From: Xanthomonas campestris pv. phormiicola
Lineage (GTDB): Bacteria > Pseudomonadota > Gammaproteobacteria > Xanthomonadales > Xanthomonadaceae
DNA: 64,000 nt
Assembly: GCA_025666215.1 (NCBI GenBank)
Contig: CP102593.1
Span: 2,927,001 to 2,991,000 of the forward strand
Direction: 5' to 3'
In this document: piece after piece, positions 56,026 through 64,000 of the stretch
Layout of the letters: each line of letters starts with the position of its first letter
Numbering within the stretch: the first letter of the stretch is position 1
The notes under the pieces: model-generated
What the model was told of the DNA's origin: nothing
Database searches by the model: none
Seen by the model: only the letters and a program-made list of their open reading frames with translations
Translations under genes and position numbers: made by a program

Positions 56026-57271
56026 ACTTGGTTTCGACGTACTCGTCGATCAGCGCGACGAATTCGTGGGCGATGTTCTCGCCACGCAGGGTGACCGTCT
56101 TTTCGCCATCGACGAACACCGGCGCCGACGGCGCCTCGCCGGTCCCCGGCAGCGAGATGCCGATGTTGGCATGGCGCGATTCGCCCGGCCCGTTGACCAC
56201 GCAGCCCATCACCGCCAGGGTCATGTTCTCGGCGCCGGGATGGCTCACCTTCCACTCCGGCATTTTCGCGCGGACGTGGTTCTGCACCACCTTGGCCAGT
56301 TCCTGGAAGAACTCGGAGGTGGTGCGGCCGCAGCCCGGGCAGGCGGTGACCAGCGGGGTGAAGGCGCGCTGGCCGGTGGTCTGCAACAGTTCCTGGGCGA
56401 CGATCACCTCCTGCGTGCGCGACTGGCCCGGCTCGGGCGTCAGCGAAATGCGGATGGTGTCGCCGATGCCTTCCTGCATCAGCACCGCCAGCGCCGCGCT
56501 GGAGGCGACGATGCCCTTGCTGCCGATGCCGGCCTCGGTCAGGCCCAGGTGCAGCGCGAAATCCGAGCGCTGCGCCAGGTCGCGGTACACCGCGATCAGT
56601 TCCTGCACGCCGCTGACCTTGCAGCTGAGCACGATGCGGTCGCGGCCCAGGCCCAGTTCCACCGCGCGTTCGGCCGAATCCAGCGCCGAGCGAATCAGCG
56701 CCTCGCGCAGCACCCGGCCGGCATCCCACGGCGTTTCGCGGCGCGAATTCTCGTCCATCAGCTGCGCCGCCAGGGCCTGGTCCAGCGAGCCCCAGTTGGC
56801 GCCGATGCGCACCGGCTTGTCGTACTGCAGCGCGAACTCGATCAGCTGCGCGAACTGGGTGTCCTTCTTCTTGCCGAAACCGACGTTGCCGGGGTTGATG
56901 CGGTACTTGGCCAGCATCTCGGCGCACGCCGGCTCGGCGGCCAGCAGCTGGTGCCCGTTGTAATGGAAGTCGCCGATCAGCGGCACCTCGATGCCCATCA
57001 TCCGCAGCTTGTCGACGATGCGCGGGATCGCCGCGGCCGATTCGGCGTTGTTGACGGTCAGCCGCACCAGTTCCGAGCCGGCGCGCCACAGTTCGGCGAC
57101 CTGCTTGACCGAGGAGGCCACGTCGGCGGTGTCGGTGTTGGTCATCGACTGCACCACGATCGGCTTGCCGCCGCCCACGACGACGCCCCCGACGCGGACC
57201 GGCTGGGTGGAACGGCGCGCCCAGGGCGCGGCGTCGGAAGGGGGGGTGGGTCGGCTGACGGCGTCGTACAT
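56006..57271 (-). CDS. ispG: 4-hydroxy-3-methylbut-2-enyl diphosphate synthase
   Basis: A 421-residue Fe-S enzyme of the MEP isoprenoid pathway: [19 protein letters not shown] near the N-terminus, [27 protein letters not shown], and the [4Fe-4S] ligands in [14 protein letters not shown] and [17 protein letters not shown]. Length is like other Xanthomonas-type enzymes. It is divergent from the RegB-like gene. Confidence 0.97.
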   Translation of the reverse strand: MYDAVSRPTPPSDAAPWARRSTQPVRVGGVVVGGGKPIVVQSMTNTDTADVASSVKQVAELWRAGSELVRLTVNNAESAAAIPRIVDKLRMMGIEVPLIGDFHYNGHQLLAAEPACAEMLAKYRINPGNVGFGKKKDTQFAQLIEFALQYDKPVRIGANWGSLDQALAAQLMDENSRRETPWDAGRVLREALIRSALDSAERAVELGLGRDRIVLSCKVSGVQELIAVYRDLAQRSDFALHLGLTEAGIGSKGIVASSAALAVLMQEGIGDTIRISLTPEPGQSRTQEVIVAQELLQTTGQRAFTPLVTACPGCGRTTSEFFQELAKVVQNHVRAKMPEWKVSHPGAENMTLAVMGCVVNGPGESRHANIGISLPGTGEAPSAPVFVDGEKTVTLRGENIAHEFVALIDEYVETKYVRRAG

Positions 57272-57375
57272 GCGCGCATTTTAGCGTGAGCGGGCGGCCG
57301 CGCCCCACCCCGGCGCCGGGGACTGCGACGGTTTGTCGCAGACAGCCGTGCGCGCTAGCGCATACGATGCGCGCC

Positions 57376-58599
57376 ATGACCTCCACCGATGCCTCGTTCC
57401 TGCGCACCCTGTGCAGCCTGCGCTGGCTGGCCACCGCCGGGCAGGCGGCCACGATCCTGGTCGCGACCTGGGCGATGCGCCTGCCCTTGCCGCAGCTGCC
57501 GCTGTGGTCCGGGGTGGCCGCGCTGACCCTGTTCAACCTGTATGCGCAGCTGCGCCTGCGCCATGCCGACACCGCCGCGCCGGCCACCGCCTTCGGCCAC
57601 ATCCTGGTCGATGTGACCGTGCTGACCTGGATGGTCGGCTGGAGCGGCGGCATCGGCAACGCCTTCGGCTCGCTGTTCCTGGTGCTGATCGCGCTGGCCG
57701 CGCTGGCCCTGCCGCTGCGCTGGGCGCTGGCGGTGGCGGTGGCCTGCGTGGCCGGCTACGCGGTCAGCGCGCTGTTCGGCCTGCCGCTGCCGCGCGGCCC
57801 GCACCAGGCGCTGGACCTGCAGCGCTGGGGCATGGCCGCCAACTTCCTGCTGTCCACCATCGTGGTGCTGGTGTTCTCCACCCGCCTGGCGCTGTCGCTG
57901 CGCGAGCGCGAGCGCGAGCTGGCGCTGCTGCGCGAGCGCTTCACCCGCAACGAGGGCATCGTCGCCCTGGCCACCCATGCCGCCTCGGTCGCGCATGAGC
58001 TGAATACGCCGCTGGCGACGATGACCCTGCTCACCGACGACATCGTCGAGCAGATCGAGCAGCCGGAACTGCGCGAGGACCTGGAAACCCTGCGCGAACT
58101 GCTGGTGCAGTGCCGCGAACGGGTGCTGGCGCTGGCCGCACCGGCGCAGCGCGCCGGCGGCGGCACGGTGTCGCTGGCGCACGTGCTGCACCAGTGGCAA
58201 CTGGTGCGCCCGACCGTGCAACTGCGCCGCAACGACGACGCGCCGCTGCAGCTGCGCCTGGAAAGCGCGATCGGCCACCTGCTGCAGGTGCTGCTGAACA
58301 ACGCCGCCGACGCCGGCGAACGCGCCGGCCATCCGCAGGTGGACCTGAGCGTGCGGGTCACCGGCAGCGAACTGGTCGGCGAGGTCCGCGACTACGGCGG
58401 CGGCTTCGACGCCAACCAGGTCGCGCTGCCGGCCACCCTGTTCCGCAGCGGCAAGCCCGACAGCATGGGCGTGGGCCTGGCGCTGTCGCATGCCACCATC
58501 GAACGCCTGGGCGGCGAACTGTGGACCCAGCCGGCGCCGGACCACGGCGCACGGGTCGGTTTCCGCCTGCCGCTGCTCGCCCTGGAGACGCCCGCATGA
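57376..58599 (+). CDS. regB: RegB/PrrB-like redox sensor histidine kinase
   Basis: A 407-residue kinase with six transmembrane helices (residues ~15-175), including VGWSGGIGNAFGSLFLVL, which matches the ubiquinone-binding GG-x-x-N-P-F region of RegB except for Ala in place of Pro. The H-box is ATHAASVAHELNTPLATMTL, a Cys lies in LLVQCRERVLALAAP where RegB has its redox-active Cys region, and the ATPase domain shows LLNNAADAGE and GVGLALSHATIERLGG. The response-regulator gene overlaps its stop. ATG 57367 is an alternative start. Confidence 0.88.
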   Translation: MTSTDASFLRTLCSLRWLATAGQAATILVATWAMRLPLPQLPLWSGVAALTLFNLYAQLRLRHADTAAPATAFGHILVDVTVLTWMVGWSGGIGNAFGSLFLVLIALAALALPLRWALAVAVACVAGYAVSALFGLPLPRGPHQALDLQRWGMAANFLLSTIVVLVFSTRLALSLRERERELALLRERFTRNEGIVALATHAASVAHELNTPLATMTLLTDDIVEQIEQPELREDLETLRELLVQCRERVLALAAPAQRAGGGTVSLAHVLHQWQLVRPTVQLRRNDDAPLQLRLESAIGHLLQVLLNNAADAGERAGHPQVDLSVRVTGSELVGEVRDYGGGFDANQVALPATLFRSGKPDSMGVGLALSHATIERLGGELWTQPAPDHGARVGFRLPLLALETPA

Positions 58600-59162
58600 G
58601 CAACGACGCCCCGCTGGGCCTGCTGGTCGACGACGACCCGCTGTACCTGCGCACCCTGCAACGCACCCTCGCCCGCCGCGGGCTGGAGACGCTGACCGCC
58701 GACAGCGGCGCCGCGGCGCTGGCCCTGGCCACGGCGACGCCGCCGGACTACGCGCTGATCGACCTCAAGCTCGGCGACGAATCCGGCCTGGCCCTGATCC
58801 AGCCGCTGCGCGCGATCCGCGCCGACATGCGCATCCTGCTGGTCACCGGCTACGCCAGCATCGCCACCGCGGTGGAGGCGATCAAGCTCGGCGCCGACGA
58901 CTACCTGCCCAAGCCGGCCACCGTGCAGATGATCCTGCGCGCGTTGAGCCTGGAGGCGGACGGCACCGAGGACGACGACGGTGTCGAGCTGCCCGACGCG
59001 ATGACCCCGCTGAGCCGCCTGCAGTGGGAGCATATCCAGCAGGCCATGCACGAAACCGGCGGCAACGTCTCGGCGGCCGCGCGCCTGCTCGGCATGCACC
59101 GCCGCTCGCTGCAGCGCAAGCTGGCCAAGCGCCCCAGCCCGCAGCGTGACCCGCCGCGCTGA
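58596..59162 (+). CDS. regA: RegA/PrrA/ActR-like response regulator
   Basis: A 188-residue regulator. The receiver domain has LLVDDDPLYLRTL, the phosphorylated Asp in YALIDLKLGDESGL, LLVTGYASIATAVEAI and DDYLPKPATV. An acidic linker leads to a Fis-type HTH: NVSAAARLLGMHRRSLQRKL. RegB-RegA systems tune respiration and energy metabolism to the quinone redox state; the targets here are unknown. ATG overlaps the kinase stop by four bases. Confidence 0.9.
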   Translation: MSNDAPLGLLVDDDPLYLRTLQRTLARRGLETLTADSGAAALALATATPPDYALIDLKLGDESGLALIQPLRAIRADMRILLVTGYASIATAVEAIKLGADDYLPKPATVQMILRALSLEADGTEDDDGVELPDAMTPLSRLQWEHIQQAMHETGGNVSAAARLLGMHRRSLQRKLAKRPSPQRDPPR

Positions 59163-59283
59163 GCCGCGGCGGCCGCCATCCCGACATAACATCGCGTTCA
59201 CCTTTCCCACCCGCAGCTGTTCGCCCGGCGCGCGTCCCGCCGCCCGCCATTCAAGTCGCCCATCCACGCGCCGCTAATCTGGC

Positions 59284-61071
59284 ATGCCTGCATCCTCGCC
59301 CCCGCCGCTGCCCGACGAATCGAAGAGGCTGGCCTCCCTGCGCCAGCTGTGCCTGCTCGACACCCCGGCCGACCGCGTCTTCGACCTGATCACCCAGCTG
59401 GCCGCGCGCACCCTGCACGCCCCGATCGCCCTGGTCTCGCTGATCGACGAACAGCGCCAGTGGTTCAAGTCCCGGGTCGGCCTGGACGTGGCGCAGACCC
59501 CGCGCAGCCAGGCGTTCTGCGCGCATGCGATCCACAGCCCCGAATTGCTGGTGGTGGAGGACGCGCGGCAGGATCCGCGCTTCCGCGACAACCCCCTGGT
59601 CACCGGGCCGCCGTTCATCCGCTTCTACGCCGGCGCGCCGTTGCTGCTGGCCGACGGTACCGGCCTGGGCACCCTGTGCGTGATCGACAGCAAGCCGCGC
59701 AGCGACTTCGACGAGGGCGCGCGGCGGACCCTGCAGGAACTGCGCGATCTGCTGCTGATGCGGATCGAGACCCTGCGCAACACCGGCTTCGTGGATCCGC
59801 TGACCGGCCTGCCCAACCGCAGCCGCTTCAACGAAGACCTGACCATGTGGCTGTCGCTGCAGACCACCGACCAGCACGACACCGGCGTGGCGATCGACGT
59901 CTGCGGCACCGAGTATTTCCGCGACATGGTCAAGGCATTGGGCTGGGAATACGCCGAGGGCTACGTGCTGGCCACGCGCGACCGCCTGCTCAAAGCGCTG
60001 GACGGACTGCCGACCTACCGCATCGACACCACCAGTTTCGCCTTCGTGGTGGAGGGCAACGACCCGGTGCAGCTGGCCCAGCGCTGCGAGCGCGTATGCA
60101 GCGCCTTCGCCGAGGCGATCGAACACCAGGGCATCCCGCATGCCGCGACCCCGTCGATCGGCGCGGTGCGCCTGGACGGCGCACTGAGCGCCAACCACAC
60201 GCTACGCTCGCTGACCACCGCGGTGGACAGGGCGCGCCAACGCGGCCTGCCGTGGAGCCTGTACGAACGCAACCACGACGCCAGCCAGCGCAATGCGTTC
60301 CGCTTGCTGGCCGCGCTGCCGGAGGCGTTGAGCGCGCCCGAGCAATTGAGCCTGCACTACCAGCCACGGGTCAGCCTGCGCAGCGGCGAATGCGTCGGCG
60401 TGGAAGCGCTGCTGCGCTGGGAACACCCGCTGCTGGGCACGGTCGCGCCCAGCGACTTCATCCCGCTGGCGGAAAAGACCGCGCTGATGAGCCGGGTCAC
60501 CGCCTGGGTGCTGCAGGCCGGCATCGCCCAGGCGGCGCTGTGGAAGCAGCAGGGGCATGGTTTCAGCGTGTCGCTGAACGTCTCGGCGGTGGACCTGGAG
60601 CAGGCCGGCTTCATCGCCACGCTGCGCGAGCTGCTGGCGCGCCACACGCTGGAACCGGGCCGCATCGAGATCGAGTTCACCGAGAGCGCGATGATCCTGC
60701 ATCCGCTGCGCGTGGCCGAACAGCTGCAGGCGATCAGCGCGCTGGGGGTGAAGATCGCCATCGACGACTTCGGCAGCGGCTACAGCAACCTCAGCTACCT
60801 CAAGCGCGTCCCCGCCAACGCGCTGAAGATCGACCAGTCGTTCATCCGCTCGCTGCCGAGCAGCCACAAGGACTGCATGATCGTGCCGTCGATGATCCGG
60901 CTCGGCCACGATTTCGGCCAGCAGGTGGTGGCCGAAGGCATCGAGACGGAAGAGATCTACGCCATGCTGCGCGAATGGGGCTGCGACGAGGGCCAGGGCT
61001 ACTGGATCGCGCGGCCGATGCCGGCGGCGGCGCTGGAGGCCTGGCTGGCCACGCCATGGCGCGACGCCTGA
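59284..61071 (+). CDS. GAF-GGDEF(degenerate)-EAL cyclic-di-GMP phosphodiesterase
   Basis: A 595-residue cytoplasmic protein. GAF domain about residues 20-165 (PIALVSLIDEQRQWFKSRVG), GGDEF-like domain about 170-325 starting DPLTGLPNRSRFNED but with TSFAFVVEG where GGDEF should be, so no cyclase activity is expected. The EAL domain (about 335-590) keeps VEALLRWEHP, SLNVSAVDLEQ, IEFTESAMI, IDDFGSGYSNLSYLK, KIDQSFIRS and AEGIETEEIY, all residues for c-di-GMP hydrolysis. The GAF domain probably senses a small ligand. Confidence 0.92.
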   Translation: MPASSPPPLPDESKRLASLRQLCLLDTPADRVFDLITQLAARTLHAPIALVSLIDEQRQWFKSRVGLDVAQTPRSQAFCAHAIHSPELLVVEDARQDPRFRDNPLVTGPPFIRFYAGAPLLLADGTGLGTLCVIDSKPRSDFDEGARRTLQELRDLLLMRIETLRNTGFVDPLTGLPNRSRFNEDLTMWLSLQTTDQHDTGVAIDVCGTEYFRDMVKALGWEYAEGYVLATRDRLLKALDGLPTYRIDTTSFAFVVEGNDPVQLAQRCERVCSAFAEAIEHQGIPHAATPSIGAVRLDGALSANHTLRSLTTAVDRARQRGLPWSLYERNHDASQRNAFRLLAALPEALSAPEQLSLHYQPRVSLRSGECVGVEALLRWEHPLLGTVAPSDFIPLAEKTALMSRVTAWVLQAGIAQAALWKQQGHGFSVSLNVSAVDLEQAGFIATLRELLARHTLEPGRIEIEFTESAMILHPLRVAEQLQAISALGVKIAIDDFGSGYSNLSYLKRVPANALKIDQSFIRSLPSSHKDCMIVPSMIRLGHDFGQQVVAEGIETEEIYAMLREWGCDEGQGYWIARPMPAAALEAWLATPWRDA

Positions 61072-61190
61072 GCGCGCGCGCCCGACACCGCAGCGAGCGC
61101 CAGGGCGTGTCATCGATTCCCGAGTAGGTCTGCCTGGGGATTGATGACCCAGCCTGGGACGCGGCGGCTGCGGCGATGCTCAGGCGGCGC

Positions 61191-62753
61191 TCACCAGAAC
61201 ACCGCGTACAGCGCGATCAGGATCGCGACCACGCCGACCGCGCCGACCTTGAAGCCGAGCGTGGTGCCGTAGCCGACGTCGTCGGTGCGGATCAGATCGC
61301 GCGCCTGCGTGGCCGGGGTGAGCAGCGACACCACCACCGCCAGGACCAGCGCCGCCACGAACACCACGCCGATGCGGTCCATGAACGGCAATGCCGGCCA
61401 GGCGAACTTGAGCGCGAACGACAGCACCACCGAACCGATCGCCGCGGTCAGCGCGCCGGCTTCGTTGGCGCGCTTCCAGAACAGGCCGAGCATGAAGATC
61501 ACCACCACGCCCGGGGTGAAGAAGCCGGTGAATTCCTGGATGAACTGGAAGCCCTGGTCGAAGTTGCCCAGCAGCGGCCGCGCGGTGAGGATGCCGATGA
61601 GCACCGACGCCACCGCAGCGATGCGGCCCACCCGCACCAGGCGCTTCTGTTCGGTCTGCGGGCGGAACTTGGCGTAGAAATCCAGGGTGAAGATCGTCGC
61701 CACCGAATTGATCTTCGACGCCAGCGAGGCCACGATCGCCGCCACCAGCGCGGCGAACACCAGGCCGAGCACGCCGCTGGGCAGCAGCTGCATCATGGTC
61801 GGATAGGCCTGGTCGGGCTTGGCCAGGTCCGGCGCCAGCACCACCGCGGCGATGCCCGGTACCACGATCACCAAGGGCATCAGCAGCTTCAGGAACGCGG
61901 CGAACACCATGCCCTTCTGCGCCTCGCCGAGGTTCTTGGCGGCCAGCGCGCGCTGGATGATGTACTGGTTGAAGCCCCAGTAGCTGATGTTCATCACCCA
62001 CAGCCCGCCCAGCAGCACGCTCAGGCCGGGCAGATCCTTGTAGAACGGGTTGTCCTTGGACAGGATCATGTGGAAGTGTTCCGGATGCGCATTCCACAGG
62101 TGCCTGAAGCCGGCCAGCATGCCGGCGCCGTCGCCGATGCGCGACAGCGTCAGCCAGGCGACCAGCAGCCCGCCCAGCACCAGCAGGGTGACCTGCACGA
62201 TGTCGGTCAGCGCCACCGCCTTGAGCCCGCCGTACAGCTGGTAGACCAGCGCGAACACGCCGATCAGGGCCAGCGCCAGGGTCTGGTCCATGCCGGTGAC
62301 CTGGCTGACCGCGATCGAGCCCAGCCACAGGATCGAGGTCAGGTTGACGAACACGTACAGCAGCAGCCAGAACACCGCCATCAACGTGCGGATCCACTTG
62401 CCGTAGCGCTGCTCCAGGAACTGCGGCATGGTGTAGATGCCGTTGCGCAGGAAGATCGGCAGGAAGAACTTGCCGACGATCAGCAGGGTCAGCGCCGCCA
62501 TCCATTCGTAGGACGCGATCGCCAGGCCGATCGCATAGCCGGAACCAGCCATGCCGATGATCTGCTCGGCGGAGATGTTGGCCGCGATCAGCGACGCGCC
62601 GATCGCCCACCACGGCAAGGTCTTGCCGGCCAGAAAGTAATCCTCCGCGCTCTTGCTGTGCCCGGCCTTCTCCCGCGACACCCACTGCGCGAGCACGAAG
62701 ATGCCCGTCAGGTAGACCACTACGATCGCAATATCCAACGTTGCCAGACCCAC
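61191..62753 (-). CDS. Sodium/sugar symporter (SLC5/SSS family, vSGLT-like)
   Basis: A 520-residue transporter with about 14 helices: YFLAGKTLPWWAIGASLIAA, NISAEQIIGMAGSGYAIGLA, WLGSIAVSQVTGMDQTLAL, YQLYGGLKAVALTDIVQVTL and NISYWGFNQYIIQRALAAKN match vSGLT-type galactose/glucose symporters. GTG 62753 is preferred because GGGAGAAG lies six bases upstream. The neighbouring GH3 glucosidase on the same strand suggests uptake of released sugar. Confidence 0.9.
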   Translation of the reverse strand: MGLATLDIAIVVVYLTGIFVLAQWVSREKAGHSKSAEDYFLAGKTLPWWAIGASLIAANISAEQIIGMAGSGYAIGLAIASYEWMAALTLLIVGKFFLPIFLRNGIYTMPQFLEQRYGKWIRTLMAVFWLLLYVFVNLTSILWLGSIAVSQVTGMDQTLALALIGVFALVYQLYGGLKAVALTDIVQVTLLVLGGLLVAWLTLSRIGDGAGMLAGFRHLWNAHPEHFHMILSKDNPFYKDLPGLSVLLGGLWVMNISYWGFNQYIIQRALAAKNLGEAQKGMVFAAFLKLLMPLVIVVPGIAAVVLAPDLAKPDQAYPTMMQLLPSGVLGLVFAALVAAIVASLASKINSVATIFTLDFYAKFRPQTEQKRLVRVGRIAAVASVLIGILTARPLLGNFDQGFQFIQEFTGFFTPGVVVIFMLGLFWKRANEAGALTAAIGSVVLSFALKFAWPALPFMDRIGVVFVAALVLAVVVSLLTPATQARDLIRTDDVGYGTTLGFKVGAVGVVAILIALYAVFW

Positions 62754-63005
62754 TGCACTTCTCCCACGGGCCGCGGCCCTTTCGCCTGTGTATCGATGCC
62801 CCCGTCCGCTCCGGACGGGCGTTGTTTTTGAAGGGTCAGCGCAACCGCGAGCGACCGCCACCATGCCGCCGCACAGCAGGCGGCGGCCCATGTCGCGGCC
62901 GCTGCCTGTCCGCTGCAACCCTGGTATTCCCGCCCTGCGCCGCTTGTGTCCGTACAGCGGCAGGCCGGCAAGTGACGGCGCCGCCACATGCGCGTCAGGT
63001 GCGCA

Positions 63006-64000
63006 TCAGCGCACCGGGCAGTCGACCACGTTCTGCGCGTCGTTGCTGGCGCCCAGCGCGATCCGCGACAGCGCCAGGTCCAGCGTGCCGTCGCTCTCGA
63101 TCACCGGCAGCCGCTCCAGCCTGGAGACGTCCGCGCCGGCGACGCTGAAACACTTCAACGGCACGCCCAGCGTGCGCCATTCGCCCTTGGGCAGCGCCGC
63201 CAGCGGCGGGCCCAGATCGACCTGCGCGGCGCAGCCGTTGCCGCAGGTCACGCCGATGCGGGTGTTGCCGCTCGGCGCCGCATCCACCTTCAGGGTCAGG
63301 ATCAGCTGCACGTCGCCATTGCTCTCGCGCGACACGTCCAGCGGCCTGGGCAGCACCAGCGCCATCCCCGCCCTGCCCTTGCCCGACCATTCGAAGCGGC
63401 GCGCATCCTCCTGCGCCTTGTGGTCGATCGCGGTGACCTTGAGCGACCCGTCGGCCAGCGCCGCCGGGGTCGTCACCGCCGGCAGATTGGCCTGGCTGGC
63501 GCCCTGCAGGATCATGTTGATGCCCGCCGCCGGCTTGCCGCGCTCGAAGTACACCCCGCCCACCGCCTGCGCGCCGGACACGCCGGAGACTTCGGACAGG
63601 CGGATCAGATCGCCCTTGTCGGCGTAGCGCAGGCCATAGCCGAACGCGAACTGCGGGTTGTAGTTCTTCTGGCCGACGTTGTTGGCGTACTGGGTCGCAG
63701 TCCGCGGCCAGGAGAAGCTGAGCTTGCCGTGGAAGTCGTACTGGATGCCGCCGTCCGGCTTGCGCAGCAGCACGTCGGCGATGCCGCCGCCTTCCGACCC
63801 CGGCAGCCACGCGGCGACGAACGCATCGGCGGCATTGATCTCGCGGTTCACCCACAGCGGACGCCCGCTCAGGAACACCGCCACCACCGGAATGCCTTCG
63901 GCCTTGAGCTTCTTGATCAGCTGCAGGTCGCTGTCGTCGCCGGGCTTGTACAGCAGCGTGGCGATGTCGCCCTGGAACTCGGCATAAGGATTCTCGCCGA
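63006..64000 (-). CDS. GH3-family exo-beta-glucosidase, C-terminal part
   Basis: Open from the window edge to the stop at 63006; 331 residues of the C-terminal side are present. ENPYAEFQGDIATLLYK, LKAEGIPVVAVFLSGRPLW and AFVAAWLPGSEGGGIADVL belong to the GH3 C-terminal domain, YDFHGKLSFSWPRT follows, and a further beta domain with GNTRIGVTCGNGCAAQVDLG and two Cys pairs ends the protein. The pattern fits the exo-1,4-beta-glucosidases of xanthomonads, exported enzymes of plant glucan breakdown. The N-terminal catalytic domain and signal are outside the window. Confidence 0.9.
   Translation of the reverse strand, partial: GENPYAEFQGDIATLLYKPGDDSDLQLIKKLKAEGIPVVAVFLSGRPLWVNREINAADAFVAAWLPGSEGGGIADVLLRKPDGGIQYDFHGKLSFSWPRTATQYANNVGQKNYNPQFAFGYGLRYADKGDLIRLSEVSGVSGAQAVGGVYFERGKPAAGINMILQGASQANLPAVTTPAALADGSLKVTAIDHKAQEDARRFEWSGKGRAGMALVLPRPLDVSRESNGDVQLILTLKVDAAPSGNTRIGVTCGNGCAAQVDLGPPLAALPKGEWRTLGVPLKCFSVAGADVSRLERLPVIESDGTLDLALSRIALGASNDAQNVVDCPVR

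Noticed and set aside
61176..62831. 551-codon plus-strand frame opposite the sugar symporter
   Set aside because: Composed almost wholly of Arg/Gln/His/Asp, a typical antisense artefact of a membrane protein gene.

Overview
The window is a GC-rich (high-60s percent over most coding DNA) chromosomal segment of a gammaproteobacterium of the family Xanthomonadaceae, most likely a Xanthomonas. This rests on the protein sequences, the gene orders (feoAB, liu genes, a his operon led by a YerC/TrpR-like gene, thrABC, mtnBDC, regB/regA) and the intergenic REP-like repeats typical of these genomes. The genus is an inference; species was not determined. About 57 protein genes, one tRNA and a threonine leader peptide can be supported. 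Both end genes, a MOSC protein on the left and a GH3 glucosidase on the right, are cut by the window edge.

Layout. 1-5 kb: MOSC protein, PLP aminotransferase, two exported proteins of unknown function (one Cys-rich, in locally AT-rich DNA), and a frameshifted hypothetical gene. 5-7.3 kb: feoA-feoB plus a small Cys-tailed membrane protein, preceded by a Fur-like box. 7.4-10.8 kb: leucine/acyl-CoA catabolism (liuC-type hydratase, VOC protein, HMG-CoA lyase, HSD10-type SDR). 10.9-18.9 kb: EF-P-like protein, exported proteins (DUF4105/DUF2388 pair), divergent D-2-hydroxyglutarate dehydrogenase and SerA, NUDIX protein. 19-25 kb: two tandem APC permeases, methionine-salvage genes mtnB-mtnD-mtnC, and a legumain-like C13 peptidase lipoprotein. 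26-37.4 kb: exported metallophosphoesterase, a compact histidine operon yerC-like-hisGDCBHAF-hisIE, and hisS. 37.5-42 kb: an FNR-like regulator, then an operon that looks like a flavin-based extracytosolic redox system (beta-barrel protein, FMN-binding protein, ApbE, four-helix His-rich membrane protein). 42-47.6 kb: thrL-thrA-thrB-thrC, with a large hairpin-rich repeat between thrB and thrC. 48.2-64 kb: tRNA-Arg(CCT), ALDH7, DUF4190 protein, methyltransferase, pyrD, murB, EamA transporter, TPM protein, PAP2 phosphatase, ispG, RegB/RegA-like two-component pair, GAF-GGDEF-EAL protein, SLC5 sugar symporter and GH3 glucosidase.

Repeats are the most striking non-coding feature. A ~99-bp element with 17-bp terminal inverted repeats occurs twice (12243-12341 and 35820-35917). 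Each copy sits at the same position inside a REP-like sequence, flanked by a 4-bp duplication, and an uninterrupted REP of the same type lies at 25961-25993. Three intergenic spacers carry inverted arrays of a GGGACTC/GGGAATG-type heptad. The thrB-thrC spacer carries a ~470-bp element made almost entirely of nested perfect inverted repeats.

Regulatory signals read from the sequence: a near-perfect 26-bp palindrome next to the yerC-like start codon (likely control of the his operon), a Thr/Ile-rich leader peptide upstream of thrA (attenuation), a Fur-like box at feoA, and an FNR/Fur-like box in front of the flavin operon. All assignments come from reading the sequence; no database search was run.
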